From Fluviirhizobium alvei (GTDB lineage Bacteria; Pseudomonadota; Alphaproteobacteria; Rhizobiales; Rhizobiaceae): a stretch of 64,000 bases of DNA. The notes under the pieces are model-generated. The model saw only the letters and a list, made by a program, of their open reading frames with translations, was not told the DNA's origin and made no database searches. The translations under genes were made by a program, and so were the position numbers. Below, piece after piece: positions 8,104 through 16,633 of this stretch. Position 1 is the stretch's first letter. The number at the start of each line of letters is the position of its first letter. The stretch is from the NCBI RefSeq assembly GCF_030551875.1, contig NZ_JAUOZU010000021.1:1-64000 (forward strand), in the 5' to 3' direction.

Positions 8104-8931
8104 ATGAAAAGCAACAAACCGGCAAAGTGGCATCAAACTATTGATTTTGTCGGCTTGTTGACCTGGATTTCATTGCTTGGGTTACTTGGATTTTGGGCAT
8201 GGTTTTCCATAAATGCCTTAAAACTGACCAAAGCCGGTGAATGTTACAATAATATTACAAATCCCATCTGGCATCTGTTTGCCTGCTTGAAACCAAACGA
8301 GGCTGGAGATTTGCTCGCAGGCGTGTTTGCGCCTGCCGCGACAGTCCTGTTGGCATTTGCACTCTTCGTTCAGATGCGGGAGCTAAAGGCTCAGCGCACT
8401 GAAATGAAGGATACACGTGAGGTGTTTCAGGAGCAGTCAGTTCTTATGAATGCGCAGATCGAAGAGGCGAAGCGCAGCGCTAATCTGCTTGAGAAACAGA
8501 ACGCAATTCTAGCAGCGCAGGAGAAGGACCGTCTTCGTAGGGCAGACGCGGCCGAATTTGATATGTGGCTGCGCACAATAGAAATCATAATACGCAGTCG
8601 GTTGGGGAATGATGATATTCTAATTTATCGAGGAGGCGAATGTACGGAAAAGCGATCAATAACGCGGATCCCCGATCATTTGAAAGAGACGAGCACTGAA
8701 ACGCTCATTGCACGATTTGTCTCTCATGCTAAACTTCAAAGAGAGGCATTAGTCGCCCTAGAGGCAGATATTTATATTAACCCAGCTTCTGAATATGTCC
8801 ATAAGCTTCTCGAAATATTGAAAATTCTATTCAATATTTCTCAAAATAGTAAGGAGATTTCCGCTAAATTTGAGATTTTGGATTTAATATCGATACTTAG
8901 GCTACTGTCAGAGTATGCAGAGGCTCAGTAG
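8104..8931 (+). CDS. Two-span membrane/coiled-coil protein, abortive-infection-like architecture
   Basis: A 275-residue protein of unknown function. Two membrane spans (about 14-38 and 78-96) flank a short loop with cysteines. The second span contains GDLLAGVFAPAATVLLAF and is directly followed by a coiled coil (about 97-150: QMRELKAQRTEMKDTREVF and on). The C-terminal 120 residues are alpha-helical and soluble. The GD-LAG-F-P membrane segment followed by a coiled coil is also seen in proteins annotated as putative phage abortive infection proteins; this is an architectural likeness, not a proven homology. The gene is AT-rich, lies alone in the island, and ends convergent to the GMC oxidoreductase gene. 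Confidence 0.65.
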   Translation: MKSNKPAKWHQTIDFVGLLTWISLLGLLGFWAWFSINALKLTKAGECYNNITNPIWHLFACLKPNEAGDLLAGVFAPAATVLLAFALFVQMRELKAQRTEMKDTREVFQEQSVLMNAQIEEAKRSANLLEKQNAILAAQEKDRLRRADAAEFDMWLRTIEIIIRSRLGNDDILIYRGGECTEKRSITRIPDHLKETSTETLIARFVSHAKLQREALVALEADIYINPASEYVHKLLEILKILFNISQNSKEISAKFEILDLISILRLLSEYAEAQ

Positions 8932-8944
8932 ACTGCCTCCCCCC

Positions 8945-10546
8945 TCACCGTCCCAAAATAAACCGGGCGGCCCGGTCGCCGATCATCATCGAAGGCGCGT
9001 TGGTGTTGCCGCCGATCAGCGTCGGCATGATCGAGGCATCGGCGACACGGAGATTGTTTAGCCCGCGCACCTTGAGCGTATCGGGGGCGACGACTGCCAT
9101 CGGATCGGTGCCCATCTTCACGGTGCCGACCGGGTGATAGACGGTGAGCGCTTCGGCGCGCAGATAGGCGCGGATCTCGTCATCCTTCACCACATTCGGT
9201 CCCGGCAGGATTTCGGTGCCGGCCAGTTCCTTCATCGCCGGCTGGGCAAAGATAGTGCGCGCCACCTTGATGCCTTCGACGAGCGTGTCGAGATCCTCCG
9301 AACGGCTAAAGAAGCGGTGATCGATCGCGACATTGCGGCGGCTGCCATCGGCCACCAGCGTCAGTTCGCCGATGCTTTTCGGCCTCAGCACGCAGGTATG
9401 GACGGCAAAGCCATGGCCATATTCGACCAGCCGGCCGCGATGGCTGCGATAGCCGGGTACGAAATGGAACTGGATATCCGGCAGCGCCCCGGCATATTTC
9501 GTTTTCGCAAAACCGCCCGATTCGACATAGTTGGTGGTGAGCATGCCGCGACGGGCCGCAAAATAGCGGAACGGGCTCGCGAGAATCGCCGGCGCATTTG
9601 CAAGCGAAAGGCCGAGCGTTTTCAGACTGTTCGAGCGCACCGTGATCATGCCGTCGATATGGTCGCGCAGGTTCTTGCCGACGCCCGGCACATCGGCCTT
9701 GACGGTGATGCCGGCAGCAGCGAGTTCCGCCGCCGGGCCGATGCCGGACGCCAGCAGGATGCGCGGCGAACCGATGGCGCCGGCCGAGAGGATGATTTCG
9801 CCACGGCAGGCGATCTTCTGCAGCGCGCCTTCGCGGATGAGATTGACGGCACGGGCTTGGCCGGCCTCGATATCGAGATCGACCACTTCGGCACCGGTGA
9901 GCACGGTAAGGTTCTTGCGGTTCATCACCGGCTTGATGAAGGCGCTATGGGCGGAGAAGCGCTGGCCGCGATCCTGCGTGACGTTATAGACGCCGACGCC
10001 GAGTTGTGCTGCGCCGTTGAAATCGCGGTTTTCCGGCAGGCCCGCCTCGGTGCCGGCCTTGACGAACATCTTTGCGACCGGGTTGGGATCACGCGGATTG
10101 TCGACCAGCAACTCGCCGGAAAAGCCGTGATAGGCGGCATCCTGGCCCAAGAGGTTGCGTTCGAAGGATTTGAAGACCGGCAGCACATCGTCATAGGCCC
10201 AGCCGGCGCAGCCGAGGGAGGCCCATTCGTCATAATCCTCGCGGGCGCCGCGAATATAGATCATCGAATTGATGGTGGAGGAGCCGCCGAGCGCCTTGCC
10301 GCGATTGACCGGAATGCGGCGACCGTTCATTTCCGCCTGCGGCACGCCGACATAGCCGTAATCGAAGCGCGGATTGCCATAGAGCGACAGGATGCCGGCC
10401 GGCACCTTGACGCGCAGGTCATTGTCCGAGCCGCCGCCTTCGATCAGGCAGACGGTTTTCGACGGATCGGCGCTCAGGCGGTTGGCAACCACGCAACCGG
10501 CGGAGCCGGCACCGATGACGATATAGTCGAATGTCGCTTGCTGCAT
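8945..10546 (-). CDS. GMC-family FAD oxidoreductase (choline dehydrogenase-like)
   Basis: A flavoprotein of 533 residues that oxidises an alcohol group. It has the FAD-binding motif GAGSAG (12-17), the second GMC signature GKALGGSSTINSMIYIRG, and the active-site pair H471 (YHPVGTVKMG) and N514 (GGNTNAPSMM). Length fits the family. It is the last gene of an operon (ABC transporter, amidohydrolase, GMC), 24 bases after the amidohydrolase, so its substrate is probably the imported compound or the alcohol released by the hydrolase. Choline itself is only one of many GMC substrates, so I leave the substrate open. Confidence 0.92.
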   Translation of the reverse strand: MQQATFDYIVIGAGSAGCVVANRLSADPSKTVCLIEGGGSDNDLRVKVPAGILSLYGNPRFDYGYVGVPQAEMNGRRIPVNRGKALGGSSTINSMIYIRGAREDYDEWASLGCAGWAYDDVLPVFKSFERNLLGQDAAYHGFSGELLVDNPRDPNPVAKMFVKAGTEAGLPENRDFNGAAQLGVGVYNVTQDRGQRFSAHSAFIKPVMNRKNLTVLTGAEVVDLDIEAGQARAVNLIREGALQKIACRGEIILSAGAIGSPRILLASGIGPAAELAAAGITVKADVPGVGKNLRDHIDGMITVRSNSLKTLGLSLANAPAILASPFRYFAARRGMLTTNYVESGGFAKTKYAGALPDIQFHFVPGYRSHRGRLVEYGHGFAVHTCVLRPKSIGELTLVADGSRRNVAIDHRFFSRSEDLDTLVEGIKVARTIFAQPAMKELAGTEILPGPNVVKDDEIRAYLRAEALTVYHPVGTVKMGTDPMAVVAPDTLKVRGLNNLRVADASIMPTLIGGNTNAPSMMIGDRAARFILGR

Positions 10547-10570
10547 GGTATCCCCGCCTCAAATGCTGCG

Positions 10571-12199
10571 TCAGGCGGCACTGGTCGAGAAAACCTCGAC
10601 ACCGCCGACATGGGTGGACAGAACGGCGAGATCCGTGATGCGATCGGGGTCGATCGTGAGCGGATTGCCGGACAGAATGATGAAATCGGCGCGCTTGCCG
10701 ACCGAAAGCGATCCTTCGTCACGCTCGACATGGCCGGCATGGGCCGCTCCCAGCGTATAGGCGCGGATCGCCTCTTCGACCGTGATGCGCTGCGCCGGCA
10801 CCCAGCCGCCTTCGGGCTGATGATCGACACTCTGGCGCAGCACGGCATTGCGGATGCCGACGAGCGGATTGAGATCGACGATCGGCCAGTCGGTACCGAA
10901 GGCGAGTGCTGCACCGGCATCGAGAAGCGAGCGCAGCGGAAAGGCGCGCTTCATGCCTTCGGAACCGACGCGCACTTCCCAGAGCCCTTCCATGCCGAGC
11001 CACTGGTCGCGCGGATAGATCATCGCAGGCTGCAGACTGGCGATCGCGCCGATTTCGGCAAAGCGGGCGATATCGCGTTCGGTGGGGATCTCCACATGTT
11101 CGACGCGCGGGCGCAGGCGGCGGGAATTTTCGCCATCGGCTTCATAGGCATCAAGGGCGGCAGTGATCGCGCCGGTGCCGATCGCATGCGTCCAGACCTG
11201 GAAGCCGGCCGATTGCGCCCGGGCGACCGCCGCCGCATAGGCATCCTGCTGCCAGATGAGCAGCCCCTTCTCGTCCGGCCTGTCGGCATAACCATCCGGC
11301 ATCGAACCGGTATGGGATTCGAGGACGCCATCCATGAAGAACTTGATCACGCGGCCATCGAGGAAGGCGGGATCGAGCGTCTGGCGCCAGAGGGCGACGC
11401 GATCGATCACCGTTTGCGGATCGGCATCGGGTTCGACGACGCTTGCGAGCGAAAAGCGGAGCGACAGCCCCTCCTCCGCCAGAAGTTCGGCCAAGAGCGG
11501 CACCATCTCGTCATCGAAGCCGGCGCTCTGGACACGCGTGAGGCCAAGCCGGTTGGCTTCCTTCATCGCGACGCGCAGCGCATCCCTGAGTTCGGCGCGA
11601 TCGGCAGCGGGCACGATGTCATCAAGCGGCTTTGAGGCATGTTCCTTGAGCCAGCCGGTCGGCTCGCCATCCGCATCGCGGACGATTTCGCCATTGTCGG
11701 GATCGGGCGTGTCGCGGGTGATGCCGGCCAGTTCGAGCGCCTTCGAATTGGCCCAGGCGGCATGCGCCATACCGGACTTGAAATAGACCGGCCGGTCGGG
11801 GACGATCGCATCGAGCATCGACTTGTGGAAGCCACTCTCCGGCAGGTCCGGATAGCCGTAGGAGAATTCCTTGCCGGTGATCCAGACGCGATCGGGGTGG
11901 GCTTCGGCGTAGGTTTTGAGACGCGCTAAAACGTCTTCCATGGTGCGGGCTTCGCGCAAGCCCACCTCGCGCAGATAGAGCGCGCCCCAGACGACATGCA
12001 GATGCGAATCGATGAAAGACGGCATGACGAACCGGCCTTCGAGATCGATCACACCGGCATCGGGCGATGCAAGGGCTGCAACCTCCGCTTCCGCGCCGAT
12101 GGCCGCGATACGGCCACCGCGCACCAGCATCGCCTCGGCGGTGGCAAGCGCCGGTTCGACCGTATGGATGACGCCATTGCGATAGAGCATCTCGGTCAT
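10571..12199 (-). CDS. YtcJ-like amidohydrolase (Amidohydro_3)
   Basis: A metal-dependent hydrolase of 542 residues. The N-terminal beta-sandwich (LYRNGVIHTVEPA) is followed by the metal-binding HxH in FIDSHLHVVWG, a conserved lysine region (IKFFMDGVLESHTG), VWTHAIGTG, and the final AFGTDWPIVD aspartate, all in the order of the YtcJ/exoenzyme-regulatory AepA group. Members act on amides, N-acyl or cyclic imide bonds. The start at 12197-12199 was preferred over a longer form beginning at 12241 because MTEMLYRNG is the normal family opening and the longer form would overlap the ATPase gene. It lies between transporter and oxidoreductase genes, so it likely hydrolyses the imported substrate. Confidence 0.88.
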   Translation of the reverse strand: MTEMLYRNGVIHTVEPALATAEAMLVRGGRIAAIGAEAEVAALASPDAGVIDLEGRFVMPSFIDSHLHVVWGALYLREVGLREARTMEDVLARLKTYAEAHPDRVWITGKEFSYGYPDLPESGFHKSMLDAIVPDRPVYFKSGMAHAAWANSKALELAGITRDTPDPDNGEIVRDADGEPTGWLKEHASKPLDDIVPAADRAELRDALRVAMKEANRLGLTRVQSAGFDDEMVPLLAELLAEEGLSLRFSLASVVEPDADPQTVIDRVALWRQTLDPAFLDGRVIKFFMDGVLESHTGSMPDGYADRPDEKGLLIWQQDAYAAAVARAQSAGFQVWTHAIGTGAITAALDAYEADGENSRRLRPRVEHVEIPTERDIARFAEIGAIASLQPAMIYPRDQWLGMEGLWEVRVGSEGMKRAFPLRSLLDAGAALAFGTDWPIVDLNPLVGIRNAVLRQSVDHQPEGGWVPAQRITVEEAIRAYTLGAAHAGHVERDEGSLSVGKRADFIILSGNPLTIDPDRITDLAVLSTHVGGVEVFSTSAA

Positions 12200-12221
12200 C
12201 GGACGGTCTCCCCGAACATGC

Positions 12222-13022
12222 TCAATGGTCGTCGTCTTCATCGTTCCTGAGCAGTTCCAGAATCTCGCGCTTCATGGCGATGAATTCCGGCTCGAGAACG
12301 ATATCGGCGTCGCGCGGACGCGGGATTTCGACCTTGATGACCTTCTTGATCAGGCCCGGGCGTCCGGACATGACGAAGACGCGGTCGGCCAAGAGAATGG
12401 CCTCGTCGATATCGTGGGTGACGAACAGAACCGTCTTCTTGGAATGTTCCCAGACGCGCAGCAAGAGCTTCTGCATCGAATGGCGGGTCTGGCTGTCGAG
12501 CGCGCCGAACGGCTCGTCCATCAGAAGCACTTCGGGATCGTTGGCGAGCGCGCGGGCAATTGCCACACGCTGCTTCATGCCGCCCGAAAGCTGCGACGGA
12601 TAGTGGTTGGCGAATTTGGCGAGCCCCACTTCGGCGAGATAGTGATCGACGATCTCCTTGCGGGCGGCGGCCGGCAGGCCCTTGCGCTTGGGGCCATATT
12701 CAACATTCTGCGCCACGGTGAGCCAGGGAAACAGGGTATAGCCCTGGAACACCATGCCGCGATCGGCGCCCGGCTCGGAGATCGAGCGCGAGGCAACGCG
12801 GATATTGCCGCCCGTACGGTCCTGCAGCCCGGCGATCAGATAGAGAAGACTGGACTTGCCGCAACCGGACGGTCCGACGATGACGCAGAATTCGTTCTTC
12901 TCGACATGGAGCGAGATATCGTTGAGCGCGAGAACCGAACCGGCACCGGTTCCGTAGCGCAGTTGCACATGTTCGACGGTGATGTCGGAGCTGTTATGGT
13001 CGAGTTTGGTCGCAGCCATCAT
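12222..13022 (-). CDS. ABC transporter ATP-binding protein (nitrate/taurine type)
   Basis: The ATPase of a SsuB/TauB/NrtD-type importer, about 266 residues. It has Walker A GPSGCGKSS, a Q-loop VFQGYTLFPWL, signature LSGGMKQR, Walker B VLLMDEPFGALD and switch histidine FVTHDIDEA. Tandem ATGs at 13020-13022 and 13017-13019 are both possible starts; the preceding permease stop lies about 8 bases upstream, indicating translational coupling. Partner of the permease and periplasmic protein directly upstream. Confidence 0.93.
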   Translation of the reverse strand: MMAATKLDHNSSDITVEHVQLRYGTGAGSVLALNDISLHVEKNEFCVIVGPSGCGKSSLLYLIAGLQDRTGGNIRVASRSISEPGADRGMVFQGYTLFPWLTVAQNVEYGPKRKGLPAAARKEIVDHYLAEVGLAKFANHYPSQLSGGMKQRVAIARALANDPEVLLMDEPFGALDSQTRHSMQKLLLRVWEHSKKTVLFVTHDIDEAILLADRVFVMSGRPGLIKKVIKVEIPRPRDADIVLEPEFIAMKREILELLRNDEDDDH

Positions 13023-13029
13023 GACGATC

Positions 13030-13854
13030 TCAGTTGGCCCAGGGCGCCACAAAGCGGCGGAGCAGGCGGAAAACAGTATCGGTGAACAGGCCCATGATGC
13101 CGATCATGCCGATGGCCATGAAGATGACGTCGACCTGGAAGCCGCGCATGGCCTTGAGCGAGATGTAACCAAGGCCGGAACGGGCGGCGACGAGTTCGGC
13201 GACCACGACATAGGTCCAGGCCCAGCCCATCGTTACGCGCAGGATATCCATGATCTGCGGCAGCGTGGCCGGCAGGATGATGTGGAAGACCGTTTCAGTG
13301 CGGCGCGTGCCGAGCGTATAGGCGGCATTGACGAGATCGCGCGGCACCGAGCGGGCGGCATCGGCAAACATCACCAGCTGCTGGAAGAAAGTGGCGAAGA
13401 CGATGAGCGCGACGCGCTGCTTGAGATCGATGCCGATCCACAGAATGAAGAGCGGCACGAAGGAGGTGACCGGCAGATAGCGGATGAAATTGACGAGCGG
13501 TTCCAGGAACGACTGCACGACGCGATAGGAGCCCATCATGAGACCGACCGGGATCGCAAGGATCGAGGAGATGACGAAGCCCATCACCACGACCTGCAGG
13601 CTCGACAGCGAATGTTCCCAGAGCGTTCCGTCCACCGCCATGGAGGCGGCCGTGGTCAGCACCTTGTCGGGTGTCGGCAGGAACATTTCCTTGATGATGC
13701 CGGTATAGGTCAGCGACGCCCAGATGCCGATGACGATCGCCCAGATCAGCAGGCCGAGAAAGACCGAGAGCGGTTTGGGAATGTTTTCGAAGGGGGTGCT
13801 GATGCTTTTCAGCAGGGAAGGTCTGGACACGTCAATCTCCGGGTCCCGCCGCAT
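13030..13854 (-). CDS. ABC transporter permease (SsuC/TauC type)
   Basis: Inner-membrane permease of 274 residues with about six spans. The cytoplasmic loop AAYTLGTRRTETVFHIILPATLPQIMDILR is the EAA-type motif contacting the ATPase and the sequence GLGYISLKA near the end is typical of nitrate/sulfonate/taurine permeases. The N-terminus (MRRDPEIDVSRPSLLKSI) is cytoplasmic. It lies 76 bases after the substrate-binding protein gene, with a stable hairpin in the gap. Confidence 0.92.
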   Translation of the reverse strand: MRRDPEIDVSRPSLLKSISTPFENIPKPLSVFLGLLIWAIVIGIWASLTYTGIIKEMFLPTPDKVLTTAASMAVDGTLWEHSLSSLQVVVMGFVISSILAIPVGLMMGSYRVVQSFLEPLVNFIRYLPVTSFVPLFILWIGIDLKQRVALIVFATFFQQLVMFADAARSVPRDLVNAAYTLGTRRTETVFHIILPATLPQIMDILRVTMGWAWTYVVVAELVAARSGLGYISLKAMRGFQVDVIFMAIGMIGIMGLFTDTVFRLLRRFVAPWAN

Positions 13855-13900
13855 GGCGGCTTGTACTGGCGCAAGGGCGCCAGAGCGATGCGAATGGATG

Positions 13901-13923
13901 GGGGAGCGGTCTTACCGCTCCCC
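13901..13923 (-). other. Stable hairpin between substrate-binding protein and permease genes
   Basis: A perfect 10-bp stem (GGGGAGCGGT / ACCGCTCCCC) with a 3-nt loop directly follows the stop of the binding-protein gene. There is no U-tract. Hairpins here commonly protect the upstream message so that more binding protein than permease is made; that role is inference. Confidence 0.55.
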
Positions 13924-13930
13924 GGTTATC

Positions 13931-14911
13931 TTACTTTGCGAGGAACTGGGTATCGACCAGATCTTCGTACTTCACGTCCATCTTGAGCTTCTTAAAGCTG
14001 CCCCAGATTTCGCCGCCGAGGGTAACGAGCTTGCCCGATTCACCGGCCGCGCCATCCTTGAAGAACTCGGCGTTGCGCTCCTTGCCGTAGAAATTGACGC
14101 CGGCAGCGGAGGAGGCGAAATCAGCGGGCTTCGAGAGCCAGCCACCGACGCCCTTCGCCATGATTTCATAGGCCTTTTCCGGATTGGCCTTGATGAATTC
14201 GTTGGCCTTGTAGAGACCATCGACGAGCGCCTGCACATCGGCGGCGTTCTTTTCGATATAGGAGCAGTTGAGCGCCACCACATCCACGATCAGGCCCGGC
14301 GTCTTGGAAGAATCGATCAGGACCTGGCCCTTGTTGGCCTGCTTGGCGAGCGTGAGATGCGGCTCCCAGGTGACGGCAACCGGAATGCGGTCGGCCATGA
14401 AGGCAGCGGCAGCATCATCGGCGGTCATATTGGTGATCTTGACGTCGGCTTCGGTCATGCCGGCCTGCTTGAGCAGGATGTTGAACCAGAACTGCGACAC
14501 CGAACCTTCGTTCATGCCGACTTCCATGCCCTTGATGCCGGCGAGATCCTTGATGCCGGCCGGCGCGAGAATGCCATCGCCGCCATGGGAATCGTCGAGC
14601 GCGTAAACCGCCTTGAAGCAGAAATCCGGCGAGCGGTACTTCATGATCTCGTCGATGGTCGAGGCATTGCCATCAAGTTCGCCGGCGGCAACGGCCGCCA
14701 TGTAGATCGAGGCTTCCTCGATGATCTGCAAATCGACCTCAAGGCCCTTTTCCTTGAAATAGCCGAGGTCACGGGCCAGGAACAGCGGGCCGTAGCCGAC
14801 CCAGGTGGTCATGCCGAGCTTCATGGTACCGGCATTGGCGACCGTTGCACCGACGAGTGCGATGCCGGCGGCCAAAGTTGTCTTCAACAGGCGGGAGATG
14901 GAGGTTTTCAT
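13931..14911 (-). CDS. ABC transporter periplasmic substrate-binding protein
   Basis: A 326-residue SsuA/NrtA-like (SBP_bac_9/NMT1) protein. A Sec signal peptide spans about 1-27 (KTTLAAGIALVGATVANA). The mature part opens with MKLGMTTWVGYGPLFLARDLGYFKE, the conserved family start, and continues with LDGNASTIDEIMKY and IPVAVTWEPHL. It delivers substrate to the permease/ATPase pair. The opening WVGYGP and the neighbouring hydrolase and oxidoreductase suggest a nitrogen-containing organic compound, but no ligand residues identify it. It is the first gene of the operon. Confidence 0.9.
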   Translation of the reverse strand: MKTSISRLLKTTLAAGIALVGATVANAGTMKLGMTTWVGYGPLFLARDLGYFKEKGLEVDLQIIEEASIYMAAVAAGELDGNASTIDEIMKYRSPDFCFKAVYALDDSHGGDGILAPAGIKDLAGIKGMEVGMNEGSVSQFWFNILLKQAGMTEADVKITNMTADDAAAAFMADRIPVAVTWEPHLTLAKQANKGQVLIDSSKTPGLIVDVVALNCSYIEKNAADVQALVDGLYKANEFIKANPEKAYEIMAKGVGGWLSKPADFASSAAGVNFYGKERNAEFFKDGAAGESGKLVTLGGEIWGSFKKLKMDVKYEDLVDTQFLAK

Positions 14912-15122
14912 GACGTTCCCTTGTCTCTGGTTCTTGGTCTGTGGTTACAGTTTCTGCTTCATTGGTCATTCTGGTGCGCGCCCGTTCTGACCGATCGGAT
15001 GCTGGCTCTGCAATATTCGGGCCGTCTCAGAGCCGCCGACAGCGGTGACGGGCTTCAACCGCGACTTTGGCAGGAAAGCATGGTTCCTTCGTCGGAAAAA
15101 TAATCATTTTCGGCTGATCTGG

Positions 15123-15137
15123 TTAGGCAAAGCCTAA
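15123..15137. promoter_or_regulatory. Palindrome upstream of the ABC operon
   Basis: TTAGGC-AAA-GCCTAA is a perfect 15-bp palindrome containing the T-N11-A spacing of LysR boxes. It lies about 215 bases upstream of the binding-protein start and 70 bases beyond the LysR stop, in the only gap between the regulator and the operon. A candidate LysR site. Confidence 0.4.
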
Positions 15138-15207
15138 GCAACAGGCAGAGCCAAACTTTGGGCGAATGCCGTGATTTTGGGCTTAATTTGCCTCATAAAT
15201 CAGCAGA

Positions 15208-16152
15208 TCAACGCTTCTTCTGCCCCATGCTCGGCGCCACCATGCCGGGAATGTAGGATTCGGAGATGAAGGAACGGGCATGTGTCGCAAAAGCAGACAG
15301 AAGCCGGGACTTTCGCAATTGCCTGAGAGTCGCAAACCCGATCGTCATCGGACGGTGATCGCCCGACAGGCGCACGCGCACGACACGACGGCCATCGAGC
15401 GCCATGTCCGAGCGCGGCGTGACATTGGCGAGCGTATAGCCATAGCCGTTCGCCACCATGGTGCGGATGACATCGAACTGCGGAAAGCGGAAGGCGATGT
15501 TGGGCTGCAGCCCCTCCTTCATGAACAAGGCCATGAAATATTCCGACGAGAGCGGCAGATCGAGCAGGATGAGCGGCAGTTCCGCGAGTTCGGCAAGCGT
15601 CACCGCCGAGTGACGCGCGAGCGGATGGCTTTCGCCGACCAGCGCATGGACCGGCAGATCGACGAGCGGCGTGAATTCGATTTCGGGCGGGATCTGCAGA
15701 TCATAGGTGATCGCCACATCGATCATGGCGCGGTTGAGCCCGGAGAGAAGCGTTTCCTGATGGTCGGCATGCGGACGAATGGATGCCTTGGGGAAGGCCG
15801 ACATGAAGGAGAGCGACAGTTCCGGCAGGATCATCGGCGCCAGCGTCGTCAGACAGCCGACATTGAGAAGCCCCCTCACCTCCTCGCTCGCTTCGGAGGC
15901 TGCTGCATAGAGCGACTCGGCCTGTTCCACCAGACGCTTGGCTTCGATGAGCAGCACCCGCCCCGCCGGTGTCAGGGACAGGCCCTGTGCGTGGTGGCGG
16001 ATGAAGAGCTGGACTTCCAGTTCCTGCTCGAGCTGCGAGATTGCGGTGGAAATCGACGGCTGCGAAATGTTGATGCGATCGGACGCCTGGGTGATCGAGC
16101 CCGTTTCACCGGCCGCGATAAAATACTCGAGCTGTCTCAGGGTAAAGCGCAT
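15208..16152 (-). CDS. LysR family transcriptional regulator
   Basis: A 314-residue LTTR. The N-terminal winged helix (LRQLEYFIAAGETGSITQAS, then INISQPSISTAISQLEQEL) is canonical, followed by the linker helix and a two-lobed effector domain (LNVGCLTTLAPMILPELSLSF). Transcribed in the same direction as, and directly upstream of, the ABC/amidohydrolase/GMC operon with 296 bases between, so it is the likely activator of that operon. The domain resembles the CynR/OxyR-type group, but the effector is unknown. Confidence 0.9.
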   Translation of the reverse strand: MRFTLRQLEYFIAAGETGSITQASDRINISQPSISTAISQLEQELEVQLFIRHHAQGLSLTPAGRVLLIEAKRLVEQAESLYAAASEASEEVRGLLNVGCLTTLAPMILPELSLSFMSAFPKASIRPHADHQETLLSGLNRAMIDVAITYDLQIPPEIEFTPLVDLPVHALVGESHPLARHSAVTLAELAELPLILLDLPLSSEYFMALFMKEGLQPNIAFRFPQFDVIRTMVANGYGYTLANVTPRSDMALDGRRVVRVRLSGDHRPMTIGFATLRQLRKSRLLSAFATHARSFISESYIPGMVAPSMGQKKR

Positions 16153-16346
16153 CTGGCCTGCCGTTCGGTTGTCGTCTCTACTGTCCCGGTTCGGACCGTT
16201 TTGTCAAACTGGCGGTTTTCGCTACGCGCATTTACCAGGAGAACAAAATTTGTTTGCCAACCTGCAGGAAGCGGAGAATAAGTAAGTTGGCTCAGACGTT
16301 AAGTCTTTGTTAGCCAACCACTTTCCTAAACTTACAGGGGAACAAC

Positions 16347-16583
16347 TTGAAAATTCGCGCACGCCTTGTCCTGGCCGCTCTCGTTCTTAGCGCATCGTCG
16401 GCTGCCTCCGTTCAACCGGCCTTTGCCTGGGGCTGCATTGCCGTCTCTGAAAACGGCACCTATGGCTACAGCTACAACTATGATGATGAAGGCGATGCCC
16501 GTGAGCGCGCCCTCAACGAATGCGCCACCCGCGCCACGACCGACCAGACCTGCGAAATCCAGGAATGCGATGCGGATTCCTGA
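16347..16583 (+). CDS. Small secreted DUF4189-like protein
   Basis: A 78-residue protein with a signal peptide (about 1-27, VLAALVLSASSAASVQPAFA) and a short mature domain: WGCIAVSENGTYGYSYNYDD, then ARERALNECATRA and CEIQECD. The W-G-A/C-I-A opening, the DEGDARERALNEC helix and paired cysteines match DUF4189 domains. The start is a TTG, preceded by AGGGG at 6-7 bases; no in-frame ATG precedes the signal peptide. Function of the domain is unknown. It is convergent with the aldehyde dehydrogenase gene. Confidence 0.75.
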   Translation: MKIRARLVLAALVLSASSAASVQPAFAWGCIAVSENGTYGYSYNYDDEGDARERALNECATRATTDQTCEIQECDADS

Positions 16584-16602
16584 TCGCCACTTATGAAAAG
16601 GG

Positions 16603-16624
16603 ATGGCCGGCGGCTGCCGGCCAT
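16603..16624. terminator. Bidirectional terminator-like hairpin
   Basis: ATGGCCGGC and GCCGGCCAT form a 9-bp stem with a 4-nt loop between two convergent genes. A short T run follows on each strand (TTT on plus, CCCTTTT on minus). Confidence 0.6.
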
Positions 16625-16633
16625 TTCAAGGTC

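Noticed and set aside
9134-11635. 833-codon plus-strand frame opposite the GMC and amidohydrolase genes
   Set aside because: It spans two well-defined minus-strand genes and their gap, with histidine/arginine/aspartate-rich composition typical of antisense translation of GC-rich genes.
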